64,000 nucleotides of DNA from Sulfitobacter sp. F26169L (GTDB lineage Bacteria > Pseudomonadota > Alphaproteobacteria > Rhodobacterales > Rhodobacteraceae). Where the stretch lies: positions 310,001-374,000 of the forward strand of contig NZ_JAPMLP010000001.1 of the NCBI RefSeq assembly GCF_026410285.1. The letters run 5' to 3'. Below the pieces are notes generated by a model. That model searched no databases, was not told where the DNA came from, and worked only from the letters and a program-made list of their open reading frames with translations. This document shows, one piece after another, positions 16,817 through 26,237 of the stretch (its first letter is position 1; the number at the start of each line of letters is the position of its first letter). The position numbers and the translations under genes are program-made.

Positions 16817-17641
16817 ATGCCCGAAACTGTATTGCTGATCCAGATGGCTGTGCTTTTGCTGGTCATCGGCGCATTTGCCGGTGTGCTTGCAGGTTTGCTG
16901 GGCGTTGGCGGCGGCATCGTTTTGGTCCCCGCCTTTTTCTACACATTCCAGACTCTTGGCTATGGAAGTGACCAGTTGATGCAGGTGTGTCTGGCGACAT
17001 CGCTGGCCACGATCATTGTAACGTCCGTGCGCTCGGTCCTGTCGCACAACAAGAAGGGCGCGGTTGATTGGGGCATCCTCAAAACATGGGCGCCGGGAAT
17101 TGTAATCGGCGCAGTCATCGGGATGCTGGTGGTTTCCGGCCTGCGCTCGTCCACATTGCAAGGCATCTTTGGTGTTCTGGCGCTGGTGGTAGGATTGTAC
17201 ATGGGATTTGGCCGCGCGGAATGGCGGCTGGGGCAGGCGATGCCGCGTGGCGTCACCCGAGCAGCCCTTTCGCCTGCGGTTGGCTTCTTGTCTGTTTTGA
17301 TGGGCATTGGCGGTGGCAGCTTCGGCGTCCCGTTGATGAGCCTGTATAACACGCCCATTCATCGCGCAGTTGCAACTGCAGCAGGGTTCGGCGTGCTGAT
17401 TGCCGTGCCGTCTGTCATCGGATTCTTGCTGGTGCCGCTTGATGCGGCCACACGTCCGCCGTTTACGATTGGGGCAGTCAATCTGGTGGCCTTTGTGCTG
17501 GTCATCGCGATGACCCTGATTACAGCGCCGATCGGCGCGCGGCTGGCCCATTCGATGAACCCAAAACCGCTGAAGCGGGTGTTTGCTGTCTTTTTGGTAT
17601 TGGTGGCGCTGAACATGCTGCGCAAGGCCCTCATCGGATGA
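16817..17641 (+). CDS. TauE/SafE family anion exporter
   Basis: This 274-residue inner-membrane protein has about eight hydrophobic segments and the two inverted family repeats, each with a glycine motif: GLLGVGGGIVLVPAF near residue 27 and LMGIGGGSFGVPLMS near residue 160. TauE/SafE proteins are linked to export of sulfite, sulfoacetate or related organosulfur anions, and the substrate here is not determined. It follows dusA by 30 bases. Its stop overlaps a mini-ORF that leads into the EamA gene. Confidence 0.92.
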   Translation: MPETVLLIQMAVLLLVIGAFAGVLAGLLGVGGGIVLVPAFFYTFQTLGYGSDQLMQVCLATSLATIIVTSVRSVLSHNKKGAVDWGILKTWAPGIVIGAVIGMLVVSGLRSSTLQGIFGVLALVVGLYMGFGRAEWRLGQAMPRGVTRAALSPAVGFLSVLMGIGGGSFGVPLMSLYNTPIHRAVATAAGFGVLIAVPSVIGFLLVPLDAATRPPFTIGAVNLVAFVLVIAMTLITAPIGARLAHSMNPKPLKRVFAVFLVLVALNMLRKALIG

Positions 17642-17697
17642 CCAAGACCGAGCGGACGGCACCTTCACCTCTGGACACGGGGCTGGCGGCGCTATGA
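17638..17697 (+). CDS. 19-codon mini-ORF coupling tauE-like and eamA genes
   Basis: The ATG overlaps the stop of the upstream transporter as ATGA (17638-17641). Its own TGA overlaps the ATG of the EamA gene as ATGA (17694-17697). The product is 19 residues (MTKTERTAPSPLDTGLAAL). It is too short to assign, and may serve only to pass ribosomes between the flanking genes. Confidence 0.35.
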   Translation: MTKTERTAPSPLDTGLAAL

Positions 17698-18542
17698 CAG
17701 GAACTGTCTTTCTGGCTGTGCTGGCGGCTGCGTTTTTACATGCTGCATGGAACGCTTTGGTGAAAGGGGGCGCTGACAAACGCGTCACCATGGCCGCTGT
17801 TATGCTGGGCCACATGCCCCCCGCGATCGTTGCCTTTGTGGTGGTACCAGCCCCTGCGTGGGACAGCTGGCCCTGGATGGTGGCAGGGATGCTGGCCCAT
17901 CTGGGATACCAGATTTTCCTGCTGGGAGCGTATACAAAAGGCGACCTGAGCCAAGTCTACCCGATTGCGCGCGGTCTTGCGCCGCTGGTGGTCACGTTCG
18001 TTTCGTTCGCCCTGCTGGGCGAGCGCCTGTCGCAGCCGGAATTTCTGGCGGTCGGGCTGATCGGAATCGGATTGATGAGCATGGCACTGCTGCGCGGCAG
18101 CGATGGCGCGCGCAATATGGAAGCCGTACGGTTGGCCCTGATGACCGGCTGCTTCATCGCCTCCTATTCACTAATTGATGGCTACGGCGCGCGGGCGTCG
18201 GGCAGCCCCATAGGTTTTTATGCGTGGTCCGGAACGGGCAACGCCGCGCTATTTGCGCTGTATCTGCGGTTTCGCCATCCGGGTGTGCTGCGCACGACAT
18301 TTACCAGCGCGTGGCGACTGTTTTTCATTGGCGGCACTGCATCTTTTACAGCCTACGGCATTGTTATCTGGGCCTTTACCCAAGCCCCGATTGCCTTGGT
18401 CACAGCGTTGCGGGAAACAAGTATTGTTTTTGCGGTGCTGATCGGCGTGGTGGTGTTCAAGGAACGGCTGGACCGCATCAAAATTATTGCGGTTGCGGCC
18501 ACGTTGCTGGGCGCGGGGCTTTTGCGGCTGGCCCAACTGTAA
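17694..18542 (+). CDS. EamA/DMT family transporter
   Basis: This 282-residue inner-membrane protein has about ten hydrophobic segments in two EamA repeats. Typical elements are KGDLSQVYPIARGLAPLVV near residue 82 and the mirrored TQAPIALVTALRETSIVFA near residue 226, followed by VVFKERL. Such proteins usually export metabolites or amino acids, and the substrate is unknown. Its start lies inside the ATGA left by a mini-ORF, so translation is probably coupled to the TauE-like gene. Confidence 0.92.
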   Translation: MTGTVFLAVLAAAFLHAAWNALVKGGADKRVTMAAVMLGHMPPAIVAFVVVPAPAWDSWPWMVAGMLAHLGYQIFLLGAYTKGDLSQVYPIARGLAPLVVTFVSFALLGERLSQPEFLAVGLIGIGLMSMALLRGSDGARNMEAVRLALMTGCFIASYSLIDGYGARASGSPIGFYAWSGTGNAALFALYLRFRHPGVLRTTFTSAWRLFFIGGTASFTAYGIVIWAFTQAPIALVTALRETSIVFAVLIGVVVFKERLDRIKIIAVAATLLGAGLLRLAQL

Positions 18543-18662
18543 CCGTTTCGCCGCGGCATACAATTATCTTATGTTTGCCATATTGTTGCCTGGGGCAATT
18601 GCGAAGTAGGCTCGTAATAACACGCCCCCGCAAGAGGGGCAGAGCAGGGGAAGGGGCAGCTA

Positions 18663-18893
18663 ATGACACAGATAATCACAGGACCATTCGGCCGGATGGC
18701 CTATTACGACGGGCATGCAACAACTGGCGGTCAGTATCCGGCGCTGGACCTTCCGGATACGACTTTTGCGCGCGGAGAATCGCTGACTGCGGCAAATGAC
18801 AGTGTCGCGCTGCAGGTTATTCAACTTCCGCGCCAGATGCGCAGCCGCGCGGCACTGGCGATGTTCGGCACCCCGGCCAAACGCGAGAACTGA
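18663..18893 (+). CDS. Small hypothetical protein, 76 residues
   Basis: The ATG at 18663 has a purine-rich GGGGAAGGGG site just upstream. The product is soluble, with no signal peptide or membrane segment, and begins MTQIITGPFGRMAYYDGHA. Codon use resembles its neighbours. It converges on the DUF1289 gene, five bases away. I do not recognise the family. Confidence 0.6.
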   Translation: MTQIITGPFGRMAYYDGHATTGGQYPALDLPDTTFARGESLTAANDSVALQVIQLPRQMRSRAALAMFGTPAKREN

Positions 18894-18898
18894 ATTCT

Positions 18899-19135
18899 TT
18901 AAAGCTTGCGTTTCAGGCGCGCAGCCCGTCCGCCGCGCCGCTTTGAGAGCACACCCGCGCGGGTTGGCAGCTCTGCCATAATGGCATTGCGCGCTTCGAT
19001 GCTCATCCGCGACCATGCGCTTATTTCGTCAATCGAGCGCAGGCATCCCGTACACAGACGGCTTTCGGGATGGATCACACAGATATTTATACAGGGGCTT
19101 TGCACCTCGTCCCGCTTCCAGACTTCGTCGCTCAT
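18899..19135 (-). CDS. DUF1289 domain protein
   Basis: This 78-residue protein has the DUF1289 core SPCINICVIHPESRLCTGC at residues 13-31. Its four cysteines suggest a metal or Fe-S site, and a basic tail rich in Arg and Lys follows. The function of the family is unknown. It lies 3 bases past ruvX and is the last gene of a ccmI-ruvX-DUF1289 unit. Confidence 0.85.
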   Translation of the reverse strand: MSDEVWKRDEVQSPCINICVIHPESRLCTGCLRSIDEISAWSRMSIEARNAIMAELPTRAGVLSKRRGGRAARLKRKL

Positions 19136-19138
19136 GCC

Positions 19139-19624
19139 CTACGCCTCCTGCGCCGCGCGCAAAAAGCGCAGCCTGTCCAACACGCCTTGCAGGATATAGC
19201 TGGCGGCGACATGGTCAATCACCTCGGCGCGCCGCTTTCGCGATGTATCCGCTTCTAGCAGGGCACGCTCTGCGGCAACGGTTGACAGGCGCTCGTCCCA
19301 GAATCCGATAGGTAATTCGGGGTGCAGCCGGTCAAGGTTGCGCGCGAAGGCCCGCGTCGACTGGCATCGCGGCCCCTCCGAGCCATCCATGTTGAGTGGC
19401 AGCCCCAGGATCAGACCCCCGATGTTGCGCTTGTCCATGATCTCTTTCAGGCGGGCTGCATCAACGCCGAACTTCTTCCGCCGTACGGTTTCCAGCGGCG
19501 TGGCTACAGATAAAAAGCTGTCGGTGACCGCAACGCCGATGGTTTTTTCGCCCAGATCAAGCCCGATCAGCGCGCGCATGTCGGGCAGGGCGGTGGCAAG
19601 TTCTTCTATCCGCTCGTGAATCAC
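19139..19624 (-). CDS. ruvX: Putative pre-16S rRNA nuclease / Holliday junction resolvase-like RuvX (YqgF)
   Basis: This 161-residue RNase H-fold protein has LIGLDLGEKTIGVAVTD near residue 20 with the first acidic residue, GLPLNMDGSEGPR near 74, and FWDERLSTVAAERAL near 107 with a second acidic residue. IDHVAASYILQGVLD closes the fold. YqgF proteins process the 16S rRNA 5' end. The start is GTG at 19624, overlapping the ccmI stop as GTGA, so translation is probably coupled. Confidence 0.93.
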   Translation of the reverse strand: MIHERIEELATALPDMRALIGLDLGEKTIGVAVTDSFLSVATPLETVRRKKFGVDAARLKEIMDKRNIGGLILGLPLNMDGSEGPRCQSTRAFARNLDRLHPELPIGFWDERLSTVAAERALLEADTSRKRRAEVIDHVAASYILQGVLDRLRFLRAAQEA

Positions 19625-20850
19625 TCCGCCACCCCCGCTTTGCGGCCTGCGGCATTGATCAACTCCAGCGCATCCTTGTCATCGGCAAAGACCTCCACAG
19701 CGTTTGCATGGATCGCCGCAGCGCGCTCCCATTGGCCCAGCACTCCAAGCGAGGAGATAAGTCGCGCCCAATCGCTGGCAGGGCCGCCTTGGGTCGCCAG
19801 ACGTTCCGACAGGCCGCTGACCATCCCGCCAATCATTTCCATGCGTTCGGCGGGTGACATATCCATCGCGCTGTCAACATCCTCTGCTGATGGGCCGCGT
19901 TCAGCGCTGCTGCCGATTTCGGGCAGGGAGTAGCGCACGCCAGCCAGCGCGGCGAGTTCTTCGATCTGTGCAACAATCGGTTCGATCCACGGAGCGTCTT
20001 CCGGTCCGGCGCGCAGCAGTCCGTCCCAGATGCGGAATGCCTGATCGGGGCGTCCTGTCTGAACCAGCATCAGGCCGATGTAATAGCGTGCCGTGCCGTT
20101 GCCGGCGTCTTGGGCCAGTGCGGCGCGCAGGCTCATCTCGGCCTCGGGTGATACGTATCCACCGGCCGCCAGAACCTGCAATTCGCCCAGATCGGCCAGA
20201 TCCTGCGCGCCGACATCGCCGCCCTTGAGGGTCAGTAGCTGCTTTTGCGCAACTTTCGCTGCGTTGAAATTGCCGATCCGGCGCTCTTGCTGCACCAACA
20301 GGGCGTGTCCCTCAATATCATCGGGGCGTCTGGCGACGGTTACGCGCAACTGATCCAACAGACCCTTATAGCGTTCCGACATATCTTCGGGGGCGACAAA
20401 CGGCGGCAGGGAACGTTCCGCAACCTCTTGGGCGGGGCGCGATTTGCGAACCTCTTCGGCAAAAGCGATGCGTTCTTTCAACCCCATATCGCCGTATCCC
20501 GGCGCGCCCAGCCACCAATAGCTCGCGACACTGCCCAGCAGGCCCACGACAATCATCGCCAGCGCAATGCCGGACGGCGCTTTGCCACTTGTGGTGCTTT
20601 CGCCTGATTGTGCCTTGTCGGCCGCAATCAGGCGGCGGGCGATTTCCGCATGTACGCGCTCGGCATCGGCTTTGCCAATCACGCCGCGCGCTACATCGCG
20701 TTCAACCTCGCCCAACTGCGCGCGATATACTTCGACATCCGATGCGGCACGCGATTCAATCGCTTGATCCGCACCCGTCAGAACAGCGCGGACCAGTATC
20801 AGACCTACCATAAACGTGATCATCGCGGCAACGATCCAGAAACTCAGCAT
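19621..20850 (-). CDS. ccmI: Cytochrome c-type biogenesis protein CcmI
   Basis: This 409-residue apocytochrome c chaperone has two N-terminal membrane helices (about residues 2-24 and 93-112) flanking a cytoplasmic loop with heptad-like repeats. The periplasmic part has TPR-like repeats and an extended, Ala-rich C-terminus. CcmI presents apocytochrome to the haem ligation complex. The ATG at 20850 follows AAGGAGG. It lies about 28 kb from the ccmABCDG cluster in this window, so the system I genes are split. The order ccmI-ruvX is translationally coupled. Confidence 0.9.
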   Translation of the reverse strand: MLSFWIVAAMITFMVGLILVRAVLTGADQAIESRAASDVEVYRAQLGEVERDVARGVIGKADAERVHAEIARRLIAADKAQSGESTTSGKAPSGIALAMIVVGLLGSVASYWWLGAPGYGDMGLKERIAFAEEVRKSRPAQEVAERSLPPFVAPEDMSERYKGLLDQLRVTVARRPDDIEGHALLVQQERRIGNFNAAKVAQKQLLTLKGGDVGAQDLADLGELQVLAAGGYVSPEAEMSLRAALAQDAGNGTARYYIGLMLVQTGRPDQAFRIWDGLLRAGPEDAPWIEPIVAQIEELAALAGVRYSLPEIGSSAERGPSAEDVDSAMDMSPAERMEMIGGMVSGLSERLATQGGPASDWARLISSLGVLGQWERAAAIHANAVEVFADDKDALELINAAGRKAGVAE

Positions 20851-21087
20851 TCGGCCAGCCCTCCTTGGTTGTTCACCGTGTAATACGCACAGTCGCCCGA
20901 CAAAAGAGCGCATTGCACCGACCGCGACGAATCGCCCGAGTAAGCACCTCACCGCTTGCGGGTAATGTCGCAAAAAGGATATAATGTGCCGCGCGGAGTA
21001 TCCTCTTTTCCAGCGACTCCCCCATGAAGAACCAGCGAGCCAGACCGGCTCCGAATCCAATCCTTATCTGCGTCAGGGACACCAGCG

Positions 21088-22332
21088 ATGAAAAAATACT
21101 CCGTATTTGCCGTGGCACGCGAAGCGATGCGCCACCACACCGGCTGGACACGCGCATGGCGCGACGCCGCCCCGAAAAAGCGTTATGACGCAATTATCAT
21201 CGGCGCAGGCGGTCACGGGCTGGCGACAGCCTATTACCTTGGCAAGAATTTCGGCATCACCAATGTTGCCATTTTGGAAAAGGGCTGGCTGGGTGGCGGC
21301 AATACGGGCCGTAACACAACGATCATCCGCTCCAATTATTTGCAGGATGCCTCGGCTGCGATCTATGAAAAGTCGCGCTCGCTCTACGAAACGATGTCGC
21401 AGGATCTCAACTATAACGTGATGTTTTCCCCACGCGGGGTGATAATGCTTGCACAAACCGAACATGAGGTGCGCGGATACAAGCGCACAGCCCATGCGAA
21501 CATGCTGCAAGGCGTGACCACCGAATTCATCGGGCCCGAAAAGGTGAAACAGCTGGTGCCGATCATCAATCTCGATGGTCCACGTTATCCGGTGTTGGGG
21601 GGACTGTGGCAGGCCCGTGGCGGCACCGCGCGCCACGATGCGGTCGCTTGGGGCTATGCGCGTGCCTGCTCCGATATGGGGATGGATGTGATCCAGCGCT
21701 GCGAAGTGACGGGCATCCGCTCGGAAGGGGGCAAGGTTACCGGCGTAAGTACAACGCGCGGCGATATCGCTTGCGACAAACTGGGGATGGTCGTTGCTGG
21801 ACACTCCGGCCATCTGGCGGACATGGCAGGCTTTCGTATGCCGATTGAGTCGGTCGCGCTTCAGGCGCTGGTGTCAGAGCCGATCAAACCCTGCATGGAT
21901 GTCGTGGTCATGGCGAATACAGTTCACGGCTATATGAGTCAGTCCGACAAAGGCGAAATGGTGATCGGCGGCGGCACGGACGGCTACAACAACTATACCC
22001 AGCGCGGCAGCTTCCATCATATAGAAGAAACGGTGCGCGCCCTGATCGAAACATTCCCGATGGTGTCGCGCCTGAAAATGCTGCGTCAATGGGGCGGGAT
22101 TGTTGATGTGACGGGGGACCGCTCGCCCATTCTCAGCAAAACCCCTGTTGACGGCATCTTTATCAACTGCGGTTGGGGAACAGGTGGTTTCAAGGCAATC
22201 CCCGGTTCTGGCTGGGCCATGGCCGAACTGATGGCCAAGGGCCGCTCCCCACTGACAGACGCATTCGGGCTGGAGCGGTTTACCGAAGGCCGCTTCATTG
22301 ATGAATCAGTAGCCGCAGGGGTGGCGCACTGA
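21088..22332 (+). CDS. soxB: Sarcosine oxidase beta subunit
   Basis: This 414-residue flavoprotein is the catalytic subunit of heterotetrameric sarcosine oxidase, which demethylates sarcosine to glycine with release of hydrogen peroxide and a C1 unit for folate. The dinucleotide-binding motif AIIIGAGGHGLATAYYLG sits near residue 36, later than in monomeric enzymes, as expected for SoxB. GWLGGGNTGRNTTIIRSNY near 69 and the late NCGWGTGGFKAIPGSG complete the flavin site. It is first in the order soxB-D-A-G. Confidence 0.95.
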   Translation: MKKYSVFAVAREAMRHHTGWTRAWRDAAPKKRYDAIIIGAGGHGLATAYYLGKNFGITNVAILEKGWLGGGNTGRNTTIIRSNYLQDASAAIYEKSRSLYETMSQDLNYNVMFSPRGVIMLAQTEHEVRGYKRTAHANMLQGVTTEFIGPEKVKQLVPIINLDGPRYPVLGGLWQARGGTARHDAVAWGYARACSDMGMDVIQRCEVTGIRSEGGKVTGVSTTRGDIACDKLGMVVAGHSGHLADMAGFRMPIESVALQALVSEPIKPCMDVVVMANTVHGYMSQSDKGEMVIGGGTDGYNNYTQRGSFHHIEETVRALIETFPMVSRLKMLRQWGGIVDVTGDRSPILSKTPVDGIFINCGWGTGGFKAIPGSGWAMAELMAKGRSPLTDAFGLERFTEGRFIDESVAAGVAH

Positions 22333-22441
22333 TGGCTATGTTACGAACATCGACGTCCCGAAGCTTTCTGACGGCACACCGGAACCAATCCGGATTGCCG
22401 AACGTTGACAGTGCAGGAATTAGAGCAAAGGATCTAGCATC

Positions 22442-22699
22442 ATGGCACAGGAGCATAAAAAGCCTGTCGAACGTCACAACACGACTACCACCACGACCAC
22501 TGGCGGCGGTAACGCAGGTATGGGGATCGTCGTCGGCGCACTCGTTGTTGTCGTCGCGCTACTCGCGTATTTCGTCTTCGGTGGCGGGTTTGAAGGATCG
22601 GAAACAGGGGATGTCAATATCTCCGTGGACGGTGCGACAGAACCGGTTGAAGGCGCAGCAGATGCAGTCGAAGATGCGGCAGAATCCGCAACTGACTGA
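22442..22699 (+). CDS. Small poly-threonine single-pass membrane protein
   Basis: This 85-residue protein has a basic N-terminus with seven consecutive threonines (residues 14-20), one membrane helix (about 28-47) and an acidic Ala/Glu/Asp-rich tail with the repeat AADAVEDAAES. The topology is probably N-in. An AAAGGA site lies 9 bases before the ATG, and a terminator follows. It sits between soxB and soxD, where no sarcosine oxidase subunit is expected. I do not know its function. Confidence 0.75.
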   Translation: MAQEHKKPVERHNTTTTTTTGGGNAGMGIVVGALVVVVALLAYFVFGGGFEGSETGDVNISVDGATEPVEGAADAVEDAAESATD

Positions 22700-22729
22700 C
22701 ACGAAAAATAATTTTGAACTGACCGGACG

Positions 22730-22760
22730 GGCTGCCTCTTATGCAAGGGGCAGCCTTTTT
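22730..22760 (+). terminator. Rho-independent terminator inside the sox region
   Basis: GGCTGCC (22730-22736) pairs with GGCAGCC (22749-22755), followed by TTTTT. It lies 31 bases after the small membrane-protein gene and upstream of soxD. Confidence 0.75.
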
Positions 22761-22831
22761 GCATTCGTTTTCACCGGCGCCACTTATGTCCGTCACGCTA
22801 TCCTACGCACCCATTCCTTCGAGGTTCGCCC

Positions 22832-23155
22832 ATGCTGATCGTTTCCTGCCCCTGCTGCGGTATCACCGCAGAAGAAACCGAATTTCACGCCCACGGTGAG
22901 GCGCACATTACACGTCACACGGTCGGCAGCACGGACGATCAGATGGAGACCTATCTGTTCATGCGCAAGAACCCCAAAGGTGTGCATTTCGAACGCTGGC
23001 GACATCAGAACGGGTGCGGCAAATGGTTCCACATGGCCCGCGACACCATGACGCTTGAGGTGTTTGGCACCTACAGCGCGCAGACCTATGAGCCACCCGA
23101 AAAACTGCTGGCCGAAATCGACGCAAAACGCCCCGGATGGCGCGATACCGCCTGA
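22832..23155 (+). CDS. soxD: Sarcosine oxidase delta subunit
   Basis: This 107-residue small subunit of heterotetrameric sarcosine oxidase has CPCCG at residues 6-10 with a later His and Cys (HQNGCGKWFHMARDT), forming the zinc site of the family. The acidic start and FERWRH segment are typical. It is separated from soxB by the poly-threonine gene and a terminator, so it may have its own promoter or depend on read-through. soxA follows after 64 bases. Confidence 0.94.
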   Translation: MLIVSCPCCGITAEETEFHAHGEAHITRHTVGSTDDQMETYLFMRKNPKGVHFERWRHQNGCGKWFHMARDTMTLEVFGTYSAQTYEPPEKLLAEIDAKRPGWRDTA

Positions 23156-23219
23156 TGCCGCATCTTCACTTTTCCCTTAAACTCGTCCCGCACTCTCAAA
23201 CCGCGTTGGAGCCAAGATT

Positions 23220-26200
23220 ATGAGCACCCGTCTCGCCACAGGCGGCCGCCTGTTGAACAAATCAAAACCGGTCACGTTCCAGTTTAACGGCAAACAGATG
23301 AGCGGCTTTGAAGGTGATACGCTTGCCTCGGCGTTGCTTGCCAATGACCAGATGCTTGTCGGCCGTTCCTTCAAGTATCACCGCCCGCGCGGGATCGTCG
23401 CAGCAGGCCCCGAAGAGCCGAACGGTCTTGTTAATCTTGGTGATGATGGCAAGTTCGAACCCAATGCGCGTGTCACAACAACCGAGTTGTTCGACGGCCT
23501 GAGCGCGCAGAGCCAGAACCACTGGCCCAGCCTCGAATTCGATGTTGGCGCGATTAACAAACACCTCAGCCGGTTTTTGCCAGCGGGCTTTTATTACAAG
23601 ATGTTCATCCATCCGCGCCCGTTCTGGAAGTATGTTTACGAGCCGATCATCCGTCATTCTGCCGGTCTGGGCCGCGCGCCAAAGACGCGTGACCAGGACA
23701 CCTACGAGCATTTCTACGCCTTTTGCGATGTGCTTGTCATCGGTGGTGGCGTTGCGGGGCTCGAGGCTGCGCGCTCTGCCGCCCTGTCGGGGGCGCGTGT
23801 CACCGTAATCGAACAGACGGCGCATTGGGGTGGACGCACGCCTGTTGACGGCGGCGAGATCAATGGCGCTCCGGCGCAAGACTGGATTGATGCAACTCTC
23901 GCAGAGCTGCAAGGCATGGAAAACGTCACTCTGCGCACCCGCACTATGGGTGCTGGCGTCTACGACCATGGGTATGTGCTGGGCTATGAACAACTTAGCG
24001 ATCATGCACCGCACAAAGCGGGGCCGCGCCATCGCTTGTGGCGTATTCGTGCTGGCCACATCATCACGGCGACAGGCGCAATCGAACGCCCCCTCAGCTT
24101 TGCCGGAAACGATATTCCGGGCGTGATGCTGGCCGCATCTGTGCGCGATTACGTGGTCAACTACGGTGTTTCTGTGGGGGATCGTACGGTTGTTGTCACC
24201 AACAACGATGATGCCTACCTGACTGCAATTGCGCTCAAGCACGCGGGGCTTGATGTGCCCGTTATTCTGGACGCGCGCGTTCTGGCCCTGGACAGCGATG
24301 CCATGGCACAGGCCAAGGCGCTGGGCATCCGCGTGTTAATGGGCCACGCCATTTCATCTGTCAAAGGCGGCAAGCGCGTGACGGGCGTCGAAGTCTGCTC
24401 GCAGGCAGGCGAGGGCGCGGTGCTGGAGGAAATCAGTTGCGATGCGGTCGCGATGTCCGGCGGTTGGTCGCCGGTTGTTCACCTGTGGTCGCACTGCGGT
24501 GGCAAGCTGGTGTGGAATACGGCAAACGCCTGTTTCAACCCTGATCCCGACCACGCCCCGAAAGGTGCTGACGGCAGCCAGTTTGTCACCACGGCAGGGG
24601 CGGCGTCAGGTTCTTTCCAACTGGACGATCTGCTGAATGATGCATTCGCGGCGGCCGATGGCGTGCTGCGCTGTCTGGGAATGAAACTGCCCAAAGGGGC
24701 AAAATCATCCAAGGGCGAGCGGCGCGAGGAAGCGCCAATGGCTCCCGTCTGGCTGATGCCCCAGGGCGCAAGCGTCAAACTGCGCGAAAAAGCGTGGCTG
24801 GACTATCAAAACGATGTGAAGGTGTCCGATGTCCGGCTGGCGGCGCAGGAAGGGTTTGTAAGCGTTGAACATGCCAAGCGTTACACGACACTCGGCATGG
24901 CTACAGATCAGGGTAAACTAAGCAATATCAATGGATTGGCGACCTTAGCTGGTGCATTGGGTGAAGACATACCTGCAGTGGGTACAACCACTTTCCGCCC
25001 ACCGTACCACCCCATTTCGATGGCCTCCATCGGGGGCGAGGCGCGCGGCGTGGCGTTCCAGCCGATCCGCCGCACGCCAATGCACGATTGGCACGAGGCC
25101 AATGGCGCGCAGTGGGAACCGGTCGGCCAGTGGCGCCGCCCCTATGCCTACCGCCAAGGCGACGAAAGCACCCATGATGCGGTCATGCGCGAAGTAACAA
25201 ACACCCGCGAGAAGATGGGTTTGCTGGATGCATCTACCTTGGGTAAGCTGGTGGTGAAGGGGCCTGATGCGGGTAAATTCCTCGACATGCTCTATACCAA
25301 TATGATGAGCACGCTGAAGATCGGCAAGTGCCGCTACGGCCTGATGTGCAGCGACAATGGATTCCTGATTGATGACGGTGTTGTTGCGCGCATCGACGAG
25401 GACACATGGCTTTGCCACACCACCACTGGCGGTGCCGAAAGCATTCATGCCCACATGGAAGAATGGCTGCAAACCGAATGGTGGGACTGGAAAGTCTATG
25501 TCGCCAACGTGACCGAGCAATATGCGCAAATCGCCGTGGTCGGACCGAATGCGCGTAAGGCGCTGGAGAAACTGGGCGGCATGGATGTGAGCAAGGACGC
25601 GCTGGCGTTTATGGAATGGACAGACGGCGAGCTGGGGGGCTTTAAGTGCCGCGTTTACCGTATTTCATTCTCGGGCGAGCTGTCTTACGAAATCGCGGTT
25701 GATGCCAATCACGGACAGGCGTTCTGGGACGCGTTGATGGTTGCTGGTAACGATTTGGGTGTGATGCCCTACGGTACTGAATGTCTGCACATTCTTCGCG
25801 CCGAAAAGGGCTTTATTATGATCGGAGACGAAAGTGATGGCACGGTAATTCCCCAAGACCTCAATCTTCATTGGGCGCTGTCCAAGAAGAAAGAAGATTA
25901 TCTGGGCAAACGGGCGCACCAGCGTAGTCACATGGCTGACCCGAACCGCTGGAAGCTGGTGGGGCTTGAAACTACGGATGGTTCCGTGCTGCCCGATGGT
26001 GCGTATGCCGTAGGCGAGGGCACAAATGAAAACGGCCAACGCAATATGATCGGGCGTGTGACCTCTAGCTATCATTCGCCGACTTTGGGCAAAGGAATTG
26101 CCATGGGTCTTGTGCACAACGGCCCTGACCGGATGGGCGAGGTTCTGGAATTCCCCGGAACGGATGGAAAAACCTACAGCGCGCGGATTGTCGATCCGGT

Positions 26201-26237
26201 GTTCTACGACAAAGAAGGGGAGAAGCAGAATGTCTGA
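23220..26237 (+). CDS. soxA: Sarcosine oxidase alpha subunit
   Basis: This 1005-residue subunit begins with a 2Fe-2S-like N-terminal domain lacking the cluster cysteines (GRSFKYHRPRGIVAAGPEEP near residue 42). A NAD-binding Rossmann region follows (VLVIGGGVAGLEAARSAALS near 172), then ATGAIERPL. The C-terminal third is a GcvT-like folate-binding domain (GLLDASTLGKLVVKGPDA near 663, FSGELSYEIAV near 815). It transfers the methyl group of sarcosine to tetrahydrofolate. It overlaps soxG by 8 bases. Confidence 0.95.
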   Translation: MSTRLATGGRLLNKSKPVTFQFNGKQMSGFEGDTLASALLANDQMLVGRSFKYHRPRGIVAAGPEEPNGLVNLGDDGKFEPNARVTTTELFDGLSAQSQNHWPSLEFDVGAINKHLSRFLPAGFYYKMFIHPRPFWKYVYEPIIRHSAGLGRAPKTRDQDTYEHFYAFCDVLVIGGGVAGLEAARSAALSGARVTVIEQTAHWGGRTPVDGGEINGAPAQDWIDATLAELQGMENVTLRTRTMGAGVYDHGYVLGYEQLSDHAPHKAGPRHRLWRIRAGHIITATGAIERPLSFAGNDIPGVMLAASVRDYVVNYGVSVGDRTVVVTNNDDAYLTAIALKHAGLDVPVILDARVLALDSDAMAQAKALGIRVLMGHAISSVKGGKRVTGVEVCSQAGEGAVLEEISCDAVAMSGGWSPVVHLWSHCGGKLVWNTANACFNPDPDHAPKGADGSQFVTTAGAASGSFQLDDLLNDAFAAADGVLRCLGMKLPKGAKSSKGERREEAPMAPVWLMPQGASVKLREKAWLDYQNDVKVSDVRLAAQEGFVSVEHAKRYTTLGMATDQGKLSNINGLATLAGALGEDIPAVGTTTFRPPYHPISMASIGGEARGVAFQPIRRTPMHDWHEANGAQWEPVGQWRRPYAYRQGDESTHDAVMREVTNTREKMGLLDASTLGKLVVKGPDAGKFLDMLYTNMMSTLKIGKCRYGLMCSDNGFLIDDGVVARIDEDTWLCHTTTGGAESIHAHMEEWLQTEWWDWKVYVANVTEQYAQIAVVGPNARKALEKLGGMDVSKDALAFMEWTDGELGGFKCRVYRISFSGELSYEIAVDANHGQAFWDALMVAGNDLGVMPYGTECLHILRAEKGFIMIGDESDGTVIPQDLNLHWALSKKKEDYLGKRAHQRSHMADPNRWKLVGLETTDGSVLPDGAYAVGEGTNENGQRNMIGRVTSSYHSPTLGKGIAMGLVHNGPDRMGEVLEFPGTDGKTYSARIVDPVFYDKEGEKQNV

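Noticed and set aside
16232-17815. Long minus-strand frame (about 527 codons) across dusA and the TauE-like gene
   Set aside because: Both plus-strand genes carry full family motifs. The product is Cys/His/Gln-rich and unlike any protein, a typical antisense shadow.
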